Shown piece by piece: positions 1-6,772 of a stretch of DNA of 9,425 nucleotides. This DNA is from an uncultured Eubacteriales bacterium. GTDB taxonomy: Bacteria; Bacillota; Clostridia; Monoglobales; Monoglobaceae. Within the stretch, counting starts at the first letter, position 1, and each line of letters starts with the position of its first letter. The DNA is taken from positions 1-9,425 of the forward strand of contig CAJLFL010000063.1 in assembly GCA_905205855.1 (NCBI GenBank), read 5' to 3'. The notes under the pieces were generated by a model. The model did no database searches. It was not told the DNA's origin and saw nothing but the letters and a program-made list of their open reading frames with translations. A program made the translations under genes and the position numbers.

Positions 1-1
1 C

Positions 2-1117
2 CGAAGCTTGTATGCTGGGAGGTATTGCTGCCCTGAAACGCTGGCAAAAACGTCGGTAGCCGTTTATTATCATTATTCCCAAATCGTCAAAGCCCTTCAT
101 ATATTTGTCGGAAATCGGCGCACCGCCGGTTATAATCATATGCAGATTTCCGCCGAAATTGTCTATTATCGACTTAAAGAACACACGTCTTTTGTCAATT
201 CCGACCTTTCGCAAAGCATTGCTAAACTTTATAAGTGCCTTAACAGCCTTTGTTTTTCCCTGTTTGTCGATTGCCTTCCATATATTTTTATAAAAATTCT
301 CTAAAAACAGCGGAACAACCGAGATATACCACGGCTTTGACGCCTGTATATCCTTTAAAACCATTCTAAGGCTTGTGTTTATAAATACCGTATGTCCCAT
401 CCAAAGCTGACACAAAACGCTTGCCATAAAACCAAAGGTGTGATTCATCGGCAGTATTGACGTCGTACATTCCTCTATAATCATACATGACATGCTGTTG
501 TAAGCATCGCTTGCCAGATTTTTATGCGAAAGCATAACGCCTTTTGGATCGCCGGTCGTACCGGAGGTATAAATTATGGCGCACATCTTTTCTCTGTCAA
601 GAACAATATTATAATACTCGCCGTTATTTTTTGCGACTTCTCTGCCCTCTGCCAAAGCCGCCTCGTAATCCGTGTTTATACACATAAACTTATCGGTGCT
701 TATACCTGCCGCCTTTATTTCCTCTATCTGCTTTTCTTTTGCTTTGGAATATATCAGCATATCTGCACTGCAGCCGTTCAGAATCGTCGCAACCTCAGAC
801 GGCTTCAGTTCCTTATCTATCGGCACAATTACATTTCCGCTGTTTACCGCTGCAAGATAGGTTATTATCCACATATAGCTGTTTTCCGAAAAAATTGCAA
901 TTTTACTGCCGTTTCTATATCCGTTTTTAAGCAGGTATTCGGCAAGGGCAACCACATCCTCCTTTACCTGTGCGGCGGATACATCCACGATTTCCTTATC
1001 TTCTCTGTACTGAAACGCCGGGCGCTGTGTATAATGCTCCGCGCCGTAGTCTATCAGCTCTCTTAAATCCTTTAAATAAGGTCTGTCAATATGCTGGTCG
1101 GGAATATTCTTCTTCAT
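2..1117 (-). CDS. AMP-forming acyl-CoA synthetase (fatty-acid-CoA ligase), N-terminal part, runs off left edge
   Basis: Class I adenylate-forming enzyme; the family activates a fatty acid with ATP to acyl-AMP and then transfers it to CoA in the cytoplasm. 372 codons are visible, beginning MKKNIPDQH. The P-loop signature YTSGTTGDPKG is at residues 183-193, and TGGAP is at 330-334 followed by DDLGIMIINGY, as in long-chain fatty-acid-CoA ligases. The start ATG is 2 bp after the mrp stop codon. Its ribosome binding site GAAAGGA lies in the end of mrp, so translation is probably coupled. It is the last visible gene of a seven-gene operon. The expected YGxTE motif is missing after GY (residues 353-354): the frame continues as RRFCQRFRAAIPPS, which I cannot align to the family. 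The protein is therefore either cut by a rearrangement or assembly junction near position 58 or frameshifted there. The exact acyl substrate cannot be told from sequence. Confidence 0.85.
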   Translation of the reverse strand, partial: MKKNIPDQHIDRPYLKDLRELIDYGAEHYTQRPAFQYREDKEIVDVSAAQVKEDVVALAEYLLKNGYRNGSKIAIFSENSYMWIITYLAAVNSGNVIVPIDKELKPSEVATILNGCSADMLIYSKAKEKQIEEIKAAGISTDKFMCINTDYEAALAEGREVAKNNGEYYNIVLDREKMCAIIYTSGTTGDPKGVMLSHKNLASDAYNSMSCMIIEECTTSILPMNHTFGFMASVLCQLWMGHTVFINTSLRMVLKDIQASKPWYISVVPLFLENFYKNIWKAIDKQGKTKAVKALIKFSNALRKVGIDKRRVFFKSIIDNFGGNLHMIITGGAPISDKYMKGFDDLGIMIINGYRRFCQRFRAAIPPSIQAS

Positions 1118-1119
1118 AT

Positions 1120-1959
1120 TTATTTATTCCTTTCAATATTTTTAACGGCTTCTATTGCCTTTTCAAGCCATTTTCCGCCGTCAAGCTCATCTGCATTGCC
1201 GTTATCGCAAGCAGCCGCAAGTTCAGGCTGTATAGGAATTCTGCCCAAAATATCAAGTCCGTAGGTTTCGGCAGCCTCATTTAAATGACTTTTGCCAAAT
1301 ACCTCTATTCTCTCGCCGCAATTTTTACATTCTATATAACTCATATTTTCAACCAAGCCGAGGATAGGCAGATTCATCATCTGCGCCATCTTGACCGCCT
1401 TGCCGACTATCATTGAAACAAGCTCCTGCGGAGATGTAACAACCACTATTCCGTCAACCGGAAGCGACTGAAACACCGTAAGCGGAACATCACCCGTACC
1501 CGGAGGCATATCCACAAACATATAATCAATATCGCCCCAAACAACGTCCGTCCAGAACTGCTTTACCGTTCCGGCAATGATAGGACCGCGCCATACAACC
1601 GGATCTGTATCATCCGGCAAAAGAAGGTTTACCGACATCATTGAAATCCCGGTCTTTGTTACAGCAGGAATAATTCCGTACTCACTGCCCTCTGCCTTAT
1701 CCGTTATGCCGAACATCTTAGGTATTGACGGTCCGGTTATGTCTGCGTCAAGTATTGCGGTTTTAAAGCCTGCCTTTTGCATTGCACCGGCAAGAAGTCC
1801 GGTTACAAGGGATTTGCCTACGCCGCCCTTTCCGCTTACAACGCCTATGACCTTGCCTATTTTGCTCATGCTGTTTGCCGGAGCAAGCAGGCTTTCGGGT
1901 TTTTGTCTTTCGCTGCAGCTCTCACCGCAGGAGGAACAGTCATGTGTGCACTCACTCAT
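1120..1959 (-). CDS. mrp: Mrp/NBP35-family ATP-binding Fe-S cluster carrier protein
   Basis: 279 aa, cytoplasmic P-loop ATPase of the Mrp/ApbC/Nbp35 family (SIMIBI class), which carries [4Fe-4S] clusters to target apoproteins. The deviant Walker A GKGGVGKS is at residues 43-50, DADITGPS at 71-78 and DMPPGTGD at 150-157. The cluster-binding CxxC pair that bridges the dimer is C211/C214 (ECKNCGE). There is no N-terminal MIP18/DUF59 domain. In its place is a short cysteine-rich head, C4-x3-C8-x2-C11-x3-C15, followed by a flexible linker to about residue 33. The start at 1959 is chosen because it keeps this cysteine head and has AAAGG about 11 nt upstream. The gene begins 19 bp after the DUF4364 stop and ends 2 bp before the acyl-CoA synthetase start, so it is co-transcribed with both. 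The family assignment is firm; the client proteins are unknown. Confidence 0.95.
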   Translation of the reverse strand: MSECTHDCSSCGESCSERQKPESLLAPANSMSKIGKVIGVVSGKGGVGKSLVTGLLAGAMQKAGFKTAILDADITGPSIPKMFGITDKAEGSEYGIIPAVTKTGISMMSVNLLLPDDTDPVVWRGPIIAGTVKQFWTDVVWGDIDYMFVDMPPGTGDVPLTVFQSLPVDGIVVVTSPQELVSMIVGKAVKMAQMMNLPILGLVENMSYIECKNCGERIEVFGKSHLNEAAETYGLDILGRIPIQPELAAACDNGNADELDGGKWLEKAIEAVKNIERNK

Positions 1960-1978
1960 ATTAACACTTGCCTTTCGT

Positions 1979-2509
1979 TTATTTATCGGTGGGATTTATT
2001 TTTCCCACTATATCGTCATATATTACATTTGCCTGTTTCTTCAGTACTGCCGCCGCTCTTTCCGCCTCTGCTCTGGAGCCTGCAAAAATTCTCAGCTCCA
2101 AAAGCGGAGTTCCGGCATCAAGCATCTGTAGCGACGCCATGTACTGCTGTGACGCAACGGGATAGATTTCGGCAGTGACTGCATTCGGATCGGCTTGCTC
2201 CGAAAACTTTATAGAGCCTACCGCCTCATCTATCTTACGGCGTATGCTTTTGGGTACTCTCTCAAAGAAAAACTCATTTGTGTCCGCTCCGCGGCTGCTT
2301 AAACAAAAGCATTTATTGTTTCTGTAATACTTTTCTTCAACATAATTATCCTCTGTAAGCTCGCCGAGTAACACTGCAAGGTCAAAATATCCCATTACAT
2401 TCCTATCCCACGCCAGAATCTCACTCAAAGCAGACATGGTTATAGGCTCTGTATAACGCTTCAGGGTATACAATATTGCAAATTTCATCTCGTCACGTTC
2501 CAAAAACAT
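1979..2509 (-). CDS. DUF4364 family protein, probable winged-helix regulator
   Basis: 176 aa. I recognise the DUF4364 family, found mainly in Clostridia. The N-terminal ~70 residues (FAILYTLKRYTEPITMSALS, then a helix and a beta-wing-like stretch up to the LSSRG segment) have the pattern of a winged helix-turn-helix DNA-binding domain. The remainder (about residues 75-176) holds a mixed alpha/beta region with a basic IRRKIDE helix and no catalytic motif that I recognise. There is no signal peptide or membrane segment, so it is predicted cytoplasmic. The start ATG at 2509 has a strong AAGGAG 8 nt upstream, and the start follows the degV stop by 19 bp. Regulation of its own operon is a reasonable guess, but nothing in the sequence proves DNA binding or names a target. 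Confidence 0.85.
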   Translation of the reverse strand: MFLERDEMKFAILYTLKRYTEPITMSALSEILAWDRNVMGYFDLAVLLGELTEDNYVEEKYYRNNKCFCLSSRGADTNEFFFERVPKSIRRKIDEAVGSIKFSEQADPNAVTAEIYPVASQQYMASLQMLDAGTPLLELRIFAGSRAEAERAAAVLKKQANVIYDDIVGKINPTDK

Positions 2510-2528
2510 ACCCTCAACTCCTTAAAGT

Positions 2529-3401
2529 CTAATTCTTTTCATACTCATCATAAGGTTTTTTATGCTTAAAATATATTCCTATAAGACCTGTTCCGGCATG
2601 AGAAGTTATAATCGGACCTATCTTGCCGACCGTTATTTTTTGCGGATGCACCTTTTCCTCTACCAGCTGCGTAAGGATTTCCACCTTATCCGGTGCGTCC
2701 GAATGAAGAAGTATAACCTCGTTTTTCTCAGGCTCCTCCATTCTCTCTGCCGCATAATCCGCCAGAACATTCATTGCCTTTTTAAGACCTCTTACCTTTT
2801 TATATGCCTCAACAAGACCGCCGTTTATATTAAGTATCGGTTTAATATCCAAAACCTTGCTTATAGCCATTGCCGTTGCTTTGATTCTGCCGCCTTTACG
2901 CAGAAATGTAAGGTCATCCACCACAAAATATGCAGTATCTCTGTGATAACATTCCTTAAGATATTCTATTATTTCTTCCTTTGTCCCTCCTGCACGCGCC
3001 ATCTTTGCCGCCTCAACCACCGGGCGGCCGATAAGATATGCAAACATTGTCGAATCTATTACCGTTATGTCATATCCCTCACTGTTCAGCTGCTCAGCAA
3101 CAAGGCATGAGGTATTGTATATACCGCTTCCGTTTGCCGACATGGTAACGTGAATAACCTGATTTCCGTCAGCGCCGAGACGGCGGTATCTTTCCTCCAC
3201 GTCCGCAGGACTCATCTGACTGGTAGACGGAATTTCTCCGCTTTCTCTTATAGTTTTATAGAATTCATCCGGATCAAGTTTTATGTCGGCACATATGCTT
3301 TTATCGCTGAAGTGCACCATAAACGGCAGAATTTCTATATCAAGTTCTTTTGCAACGGACGCTTCTATATCCGCCGCCGTGTCTGTCATAATACGAATCA
3401 T
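2529..3401 (-). CDS. DegV/FakB-family fatty-acid-binding protein
   Basis: 290 aa, a normal length for DegV proteins. In Firmicutes these bind a fatty acid and present it to the kinase FakA for phosphorylation to acyl-phosphate. Family landmarks in order are TDTAADI near the N-terminus (the DSTADL motif), EIPSTSQMSP (residues ~56-65), the ligand-loop segment VTMSANGSGIYNTS, VIDSTMFA, FLRKGGRI followed by LDIKPIL, KVRGLKKAM, and ITSHAGTGLIGIYF near the C-terminus. There is no signal peptide, so it is cytoplasmic. Its ATG overlaps the trmL stop (ATGA, 4 bp), and AAGGAAGGA lies just upstream, so translation is likely coupled. An acyl-CoA synthetase sits two genes downstream, which suggests a fatty-acid theme in this part of the operon. 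No FakA (DAK-type kinase) gene is in the window. Which fatty acid it prefers cannot be read from the sequence. Confidence 0.93.
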   Translation of the reverse strand: MIRIMTDTAADIEASVAKELDIEILPFMVHFSDKSICADIKLDPDEFYKTIRESGEIPSTSQMSPADVEERYRRLGADGNQVIHVTMSANGSGIYNTSCLVAEQLNSEGYDITVIDSTMFAYLIGRPVVEAAKMARAGGTKEEIIEYLKECYHRDTAYFVVDDLTFLRKGGRIKATAMAISKVLDIKPILNINGGLVEAYKKVRGLKKAMNVLADYAAERMEEPEKNEVILLHSDAPDKVEILTQLVEEKVHPQKITVGKIGPIITSHAGTGLIGIYFKHKKPYDEYEKN

Positions 3402-3892
3402 TTTATTATTCCTTCCTTTTGCAGATTTATAAAGTCAAATTGTCTTAAAACTTCATATGCTATTATTGCAACCGAATTCGAGAGGTTTAACGAGCGCATA
3501 TTCTCCCGCATCGGTATTCTTATACAGCTTTCGTAATTTGCCTTAAGCAAATCCTCCCGCAGTCCCTTTGTTTCCTTTCCGAATACAAGAAAAATTTCGG
3601 CATCCGGATTCTGCGTATAATCAGCGCCGCTGTATGTATTTTTTGCCTTAGTCGAACAGTAATAGAATTTTCCGTCCGGATACTTTTCTCTTACCTCGTC
3701 AAAGCTGTTATATTCATATAATTCAAGCTCATCCCAATAGTCAAGACCTGCGCGCTTAACCTGCTTTTCGCTTATATCAAAGCCGAGCGGATGCACCAGA
3801 TGCAGCGCTGCACCGGTAACGGAGCAGGTGCGCGATATGTTTCCTGTGTTTGCCGGAATTTCCGGCTCTACCAATACAATATGCAATTTCAT
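3398..3892 (-). CDS. trmL: tRNA (cytidine/uridine-34-2'-O)-methyltransferase TrmL
   Basis: 164 aa SPOUT-class methyltransferase of the TrmL/YibK type. The family methylates the 2'-OH of the wobble nucleotide of tRNA-Leu species, using S-adenosylmethionine and acting as a homodimer. Motif 1 NTGNISRTC is at residues 15-23. The knot motifs are FGKETKGL at 104-111 and IPM-x3-MRSLNLSNSVAI at 126-143, which form the SAM pocket. Length and the absence of an extra RNA-binding domain fit TrmL rather than the larger TrmH/RlmB enzymes. The start at 3892 has AAAGGATG upstream and lies 13 bp after the comM stop. The last codon (TGA) overlaps the degV start. Confidence 0.95.
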   Translation of the reverse strand: MKLHIVLVEPEIPANTGNISRTCSVTGAALHLVHPLGFDISEKQVKRAGLDYWDELELYEYNSFDEVREKYPDGKFYYCSTKAKNTYSGADYTQNPDAEIFLVFGKETKGLREDLLKANYESCIRIPMRENMRSLNLSNSVAIIAYEVLRQFDFINLQKEGIIK

Positions 3893-3905
3893 TTACTTTC
3901 ATCCT

Positions 3906-5441
3906 TTATGCCCAGAATTTTCTGTCAAGAGAACGGTACTGTATCGCCTCTGCAAGATGTGCCACCTCAATATCCTTGCTGCCATTCAAATCGGCAATGG
4001 TTCTGGCAACCTTTAATATACGGTTGTGCGCCCTTGCGCTTAAACCGAGGTTTTCATAAGCCTGTCTTAAAAGCTCTGACGCATCATGACCGAGATGACA
4101 AACCTCGTCCATCATTCCTGCCGTCAGCTGAGAATTTGAATATATCCCCGTCTCCTTATATCGTTTGGTCTGTATCTCACGCGCGCGGTTTACGCGCTCC
4201 TTTATCACAGCCGAAGATTCGGATTTTTCCTTTTTCTTTTCAAGCTCCTCATAAGGTACTGCAGATACCTCTATATGCAAATCTATTCTGTCAAGCAGCG
4301 GACCGCTGACCTTGCCGAGATACTTTTTTATCTGTGACGGCGAGCATCCGCAGTCATGGGTTTTATCGCCGTAATATCCGCACGGACACGGATTCATTGA
4401 CGCTACAAGCATTATATTGCACGGAAACGCATACGTTCCGCTTGCTCTTGTAATCGAAACCACTCCATCCTCCAGCGGCTGACGCAAAATCTCAAGCGCA
4501 TCCTTTTTAAATTCCGGCAGCTCATCCAAAAACAAAACGCCGTGATGTGCAAGACTTATCTCTCCCGGCTTGGGTGACTGTCCGCCGCCGGTAAGTCCCA
4601 CCGCCGAAACGGTATGATGCGGACTTCTGAAAGGCCGGCTGAGTACCATAGGCTGATTCTTTTTCAGCTTTCCGGCGATTGAATGTACCTTTGTGATTTC
4701 AAGTGCTTCGTCAAAGCTTAAATCCGGCAATATAGACGGAATTCTCTGTGCAAGCATTGTTTTGCCCGAACCCGGAGGTCCTATAAGCAGTACGTTATGT
4801 CCGCCTGCCGCCGCAACCTCAAGCGCGCGTTTTGCGTTTTTCTGTCCCTTTACTTCAGAAAAATCAAGACCGCTCTCTGCCGCGCGTTTGAACAATTCCT
4901 CCGTGTCAACTCTGCACGGTTCAAGCGTTTTCTCACCTGTTATATTCATTACAAGCTCTGACAGCGTTTCGATTCCGTAAACCTCAAGTCCGGAAACTAC
5001 CGCCGCCTCAGATGCGTTTTCCTTTGGCAGATATATTTTATTTATTCCGCTTTGGTACGCCGTAATAGCCATAGGCAGCGCCCCATTTACCGGTCTTAGC
5101 CTGCCGTCAAGCGAAAGTTCGCCGAAGAACGCCATATTATCTGTATCAGTCAAATTAAGCTGACCGGAGCTTATCAATATTCCTATTGCAATGGGTAAAT
5201 CAAGATAAGCACCCTCTTTTTTTATACCTGCAGGCGCAAGATTTACAACAATTCTTTTGCCCGGAATCTGAAATCCCGCATGCTTCAGCGCCGTTCTTAT
5301 TCTCTCTTTTGATTCGCGTACGGCAACATCCGGAAGACCCACAATCTCCCATGCCGGTATACCCGTACTTACATCTGCCTCTGCCTGAATTAAAAATCCC
5401 TGTATACCGCTGAGTCCGACACTGTTTATCTTTGCTATCAT
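3906..5441 (-). CDS. comM: YifB/ComM family Mg-chelatase-like AAA+ ATPase
   Basis: 511 aa, the usual length for YifB/ComM. An N-terminal Lon-protease-like fold (ChlI N-domain, about residues 1-165, with GLPDVAVRESKERIRTAL) is followed by a Mg-chelatase-type AAA+ module. Walker A GPPGSGKT is at 221-228 and Walker B GVLFLDE at 301-307. A four-cysteine cluster (C352, C354, C364, C366) may bind zinc. The arginine finger region LLDRID has R385, and the C-terminal ChlI helical domain contains LSARAHNRILKVARTIADL. In Gram-negative naturally competent bacteria ComM is a hexameric branch-migration helicase that extends heteroduplex during transformation; its role in Clostridia is less clear. The start ATG shares one base with the rsuA stop codon (TAATG), with AGGTGA upstream. 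Family assignment is firm; a transformation role here is inference. Confidence 0.95.
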   Translation of the reverse strand: MIAKINSVGLSGIQGFLIQAEADVSTGIPAWEIVGLPDVAVRESKERIRTALKHAGFQIPGKRIVVNLAPAGIKKEGAYLDLPIAIGILISSGQLNLTDTDNMAFFGELSLDGRLRPVNGALPMAITAYQSGINKIYLPKENASEAAVVSGLEVYGIETLSELVMNITGEKTLEPCRVDTEELFKRAAESGLDFSEVKGQKNAKRALEVAAAGGHNVLLIGPPGSGKTMLAQRIPSILPDLSFDEALEITKVHSIAGKLKKNQPMVLSRPFRSPHHTVSAVGLTGGGQSPKPGEISLAHHGVLFLDELPEFKKDALEILRQPLEDGVVSITRASGTYAFPCNIMLVASMNPCPCGYYGDKTHDCGCSPSQIKKYLGKVSGPLLDRIDLHIEVSAVPYEELEKKKEKSESSAVIKERVNRAREIQTKRYKETGIYSNSQLTAGMMDEVCHLGHDASELLRQAYENLGLSARAHNRILKVARTIADLNGSKDIEVAHLAEAIQYRSLDRKFWA

Positions 5442-6157
5442 TATTTATCACCTGTTTCAAGCAGACTTACCTCATCCGCCGTAAGCTCTCTTATTTCTCC
5501 GGGTTTTAAGTCTTCGTCAAGTACAAGCCTGTTCATTGCAGTTCTTTTTAAATACAACACCCTTTTATCCAAAGCCTCAAACATTCTTTTTATTTGATGA
5601 AATTTTCCCTCGGTTATTACCACTTCCGTCAGCGGGTTTTCATTTTCCTCTATTACTCTAAGCTCTGCCGGCTTTGTTTTATATCCGTCATCCAAGACTA
5701 TTCCTTCTTTAAAGGCTTTTATATCATTATAATTTATTTCTTTATCAATAACAGCTATATATGTTTTGGGAATATGATGTACCGGACTTGTTATTTTGTG
5801 TGCAATCTCTCCGTCATTTGTAATAAGACACAAGCCCTCAGTATCTATATCAAGTCTGCCTACCGGAAAAGGCTTGTAATGCCGGAATTCCTCCGGTACC
5901 AAATCCAAAACCACCGGCTGTCTTGCATCCCATGTAGCCGACAAGTATCCCTGCGGCTTATTAAGCATAAGATATATAAATTTGCGGTAGATAAGCTTTT
6001 TTCCTCTCAGGCTTACCTCTGCCGTTTTCTCATCAATCTGCATATCGGGTTTTAGCTTATCAATACCAAAAACCCTTACATCTCCGCCGCGGATAAGCTT
6101 TTTAATTTCACTTCGGCTGCCGGCACCGCAGTCAGCAAGATATTTATCCAATCTCAT
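5441..6157 (-). CDS. rsuA: 16S rRNA pseudouridine synthase, RsuA type
   Basis: 238 aa, close to E. coli RsuA in length. An N-terminal S4 RNA-binding domain (MRLDKYLADCGAGSRSEIKK, to about residue 50) precedes the RsuA/RluB/RluE/RluF-type catalytic domain. The catalytic motif is PVGRLDIDTEGLCLITNDG, with the nucleophile Asp at D103. Downstream, ITSPVHHIPKTY and the C-terminal DLKPGEIRELTADE resemble RsuA, which converts U516 of 16S rRNA to pseudouridine, more than the 23S enzymes RluB/E/F. The exact target base is therefore probable rather than proven. The start at 6157 has GAGGTG 9 nt upstream. An upstream in-frame ATG at 6173 is not usable because a TAA lies between it and this start. This is the first gene of the seven-gene minus-strand operon, directly behind the promoter at 6198-6227. 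Confidence 0.92.
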   Translation of the reverse strand: MRLDKYLADCGAGSRSEIKKLIRGGDVRVFGIDKLKPDMQIDEKTAEVSLRGKKLIYRKFIYLMLNKPQGYLSATWDARQPVVLDLVPEEFRHYKPFPVGRLDIDTEGLCLITNDGEIAHKITSPVHHIPKTYIAVIDKEINYNDIKAFKEGIVLDDGYKTKPAELRVIEENENPLTEVVITEGKFHQIKRMFEALDKRVLYLKRTAMNRLVLDEDLKPGEIRELTADEVSLLETGDK

Positions 6158-6197
6158 TAAAGCTTACACCTCATATTTCCCAGTTTAACGTCATAAT

Positions 6198-6227
6198 ATT
6201 ATAAAAAGGAGGTCTGAAAAATGTCAT
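6198..6227 (-). promoter_or_regulatory. Sigma-A-type promoter of the rsuA-comM-trmL-degV-mrp operon
   Basis: On the minus strand, ATGACA (6227-6222, 5 of 6 matches to TTGACA) is separated by 18 bp from a perfect TATAAT (6203-6198). Transcription would start near 6190, giving a leader of about 33 nt that contains the GAGGTG ribosome binding site. The -35 box lies inside the first codons of the divergent DUF4830 gene. No other good promoter is evident within the operon because the genes leave almost no spacers. Predicted from sequence only. Confidence 0.6.
6206..6213 (+). promoter_or_regulatory. Consensus ribosome binding site of the DUF4830 gene
   Basis: AAGGAGGT is fully complementary to the 3' end of 16S rRNA and sits 7 nt before the ATG at 6221. 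It fixes that start. It is the strongest ribosome binding site in the window. A matching plus-strand promoter is unclear: CATAAT at 6192-6197 is a possible -10, but I see no good -35 at the right distance. Confidence 0.8.
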
Positions 6228-6661
6228 TTTCAAATAAAATTCAGGCTTTTTTAATCACACTTTCAGCCGGCGCCGCAATTATAGTTTTAATCATGGCTTT
6301 GCATAATTCAGACTCCCGTATAAACAAAGCAAACCTTGAATTTATCCAATCCTACGGCTGGCAGACAGAAAAATCGCCCGAGGATATATCAAATATCACC
6401 ATTCCGGAGGAATTTGATGAAATCTATAATGCATATAACTCTATAGAAGCATCATCAGGCTTTGATATTACTCCATATAAAGGAGTAAAAGCCGTAAGAT
6501 ATTCGTATAAAGTCTTAAATCACTCCTCGTCCGACACAGGACTTATACGCGCAAATGTCTTTGTGGTAAAAAATAAAATTGCCGCTGCGGACATATGTTC
6601 CCTTGAAATAGGAGGATTTATACAGCCGATAAACGATAAATCAGGTCAATTATCATACTGA
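6221..6661 (+). CDS. Small membrane-anchored DUF4830 domain protein
   Basis: 146 aa of unknown function. Residues ~8-27 (AFLITLSAGAAIIVLIMAL) form a single hydrophobic segment, either a membrane anchor or an uncleaved signal. No lipobox cysteine is present, so an extracytoplasmic C-terminal domain tethered to the membrane is predicted. The soluble part carries features I associate with DUF4830: FIQSYGW at 41-47, an IPEEFDEIYNAYN helix at 61-73, GFDITPYKGVKAVRYSYKV at 80-98, and a glycine-containing strand (IGGF) near the end. No catalytic motif is visible. The start is fixed by a consensus AAGGAGGT. It is transcribed divergently from the rsuA operon, with only 63 bp between start codons, and sits 111 bp upstream of metY on the same strand. 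No clear terminator separates it from metY, so some read-through is possible. Confidence 0.8.
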   Translation: MSFSNKIQAFLITLSAGAAIIVLIMALHNSDSRINKANLEFIQSYGWQTEKSPEDISNITIPEEFDEIYNAYNSIEASSGFDITPYKGVKAVRYSYKVLNHSSSDTGLIRANVFVVKNKIAAADICSLEIGGFIQPINDKSGQLSY

Positions 6662-6711
6662 TTCAGTATAACATATATTTTCAGAAATTACCATAGTTTT
6701 TTAAATTTTTA

Positions 6712-6740
6712 TTGAATTTATGATTTGAGTGTATTATAAT
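6712..6740 (+). promoter_or_regulatory. Sigma-A-type promoter of metY
   Basis: TTGAAT (6712-6717) is followed at exactly 17 bp by a perfect TATAAT (6735-6740), placing the transcription start near 6747. The ribosome binding site AGGAGA (6760-6765) is 7 nt before the ATG at 6773. The leader is only about 26 nt, too short for a SAM (S-box) riboswitch or T-box, so no such RNA control of metY is encoded here. The spacer from 6662 to 6711 is AT-rich with no convincing hairpin. Confidence 0.75.
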
Positions 6741-6772
6741 GTAGAAAAAATATTTATACAGGAGATAATCAG

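Noticed and set aside
524..1066. 180-codon plus-strand open frame opposite the acyl-CoA synthetase
   Set aside because: It is antisense to a clearly recognisable gene, gives a low-complexity Cys/Tyr/Arg-rich product with no family pattern, and has no ribosome binding site of note. Similar antisense frames at 1577-2131, 2562-3110, 3791-4309 and 5594-6055 were dropped for the same reasons.
6662..6772. Possible riboswitch upstream of metY
   Set aside because: The spacer is 111 bp and the predicted leader only about 26 nt, with no S-box or T-box pattern and no terminator hairpin.
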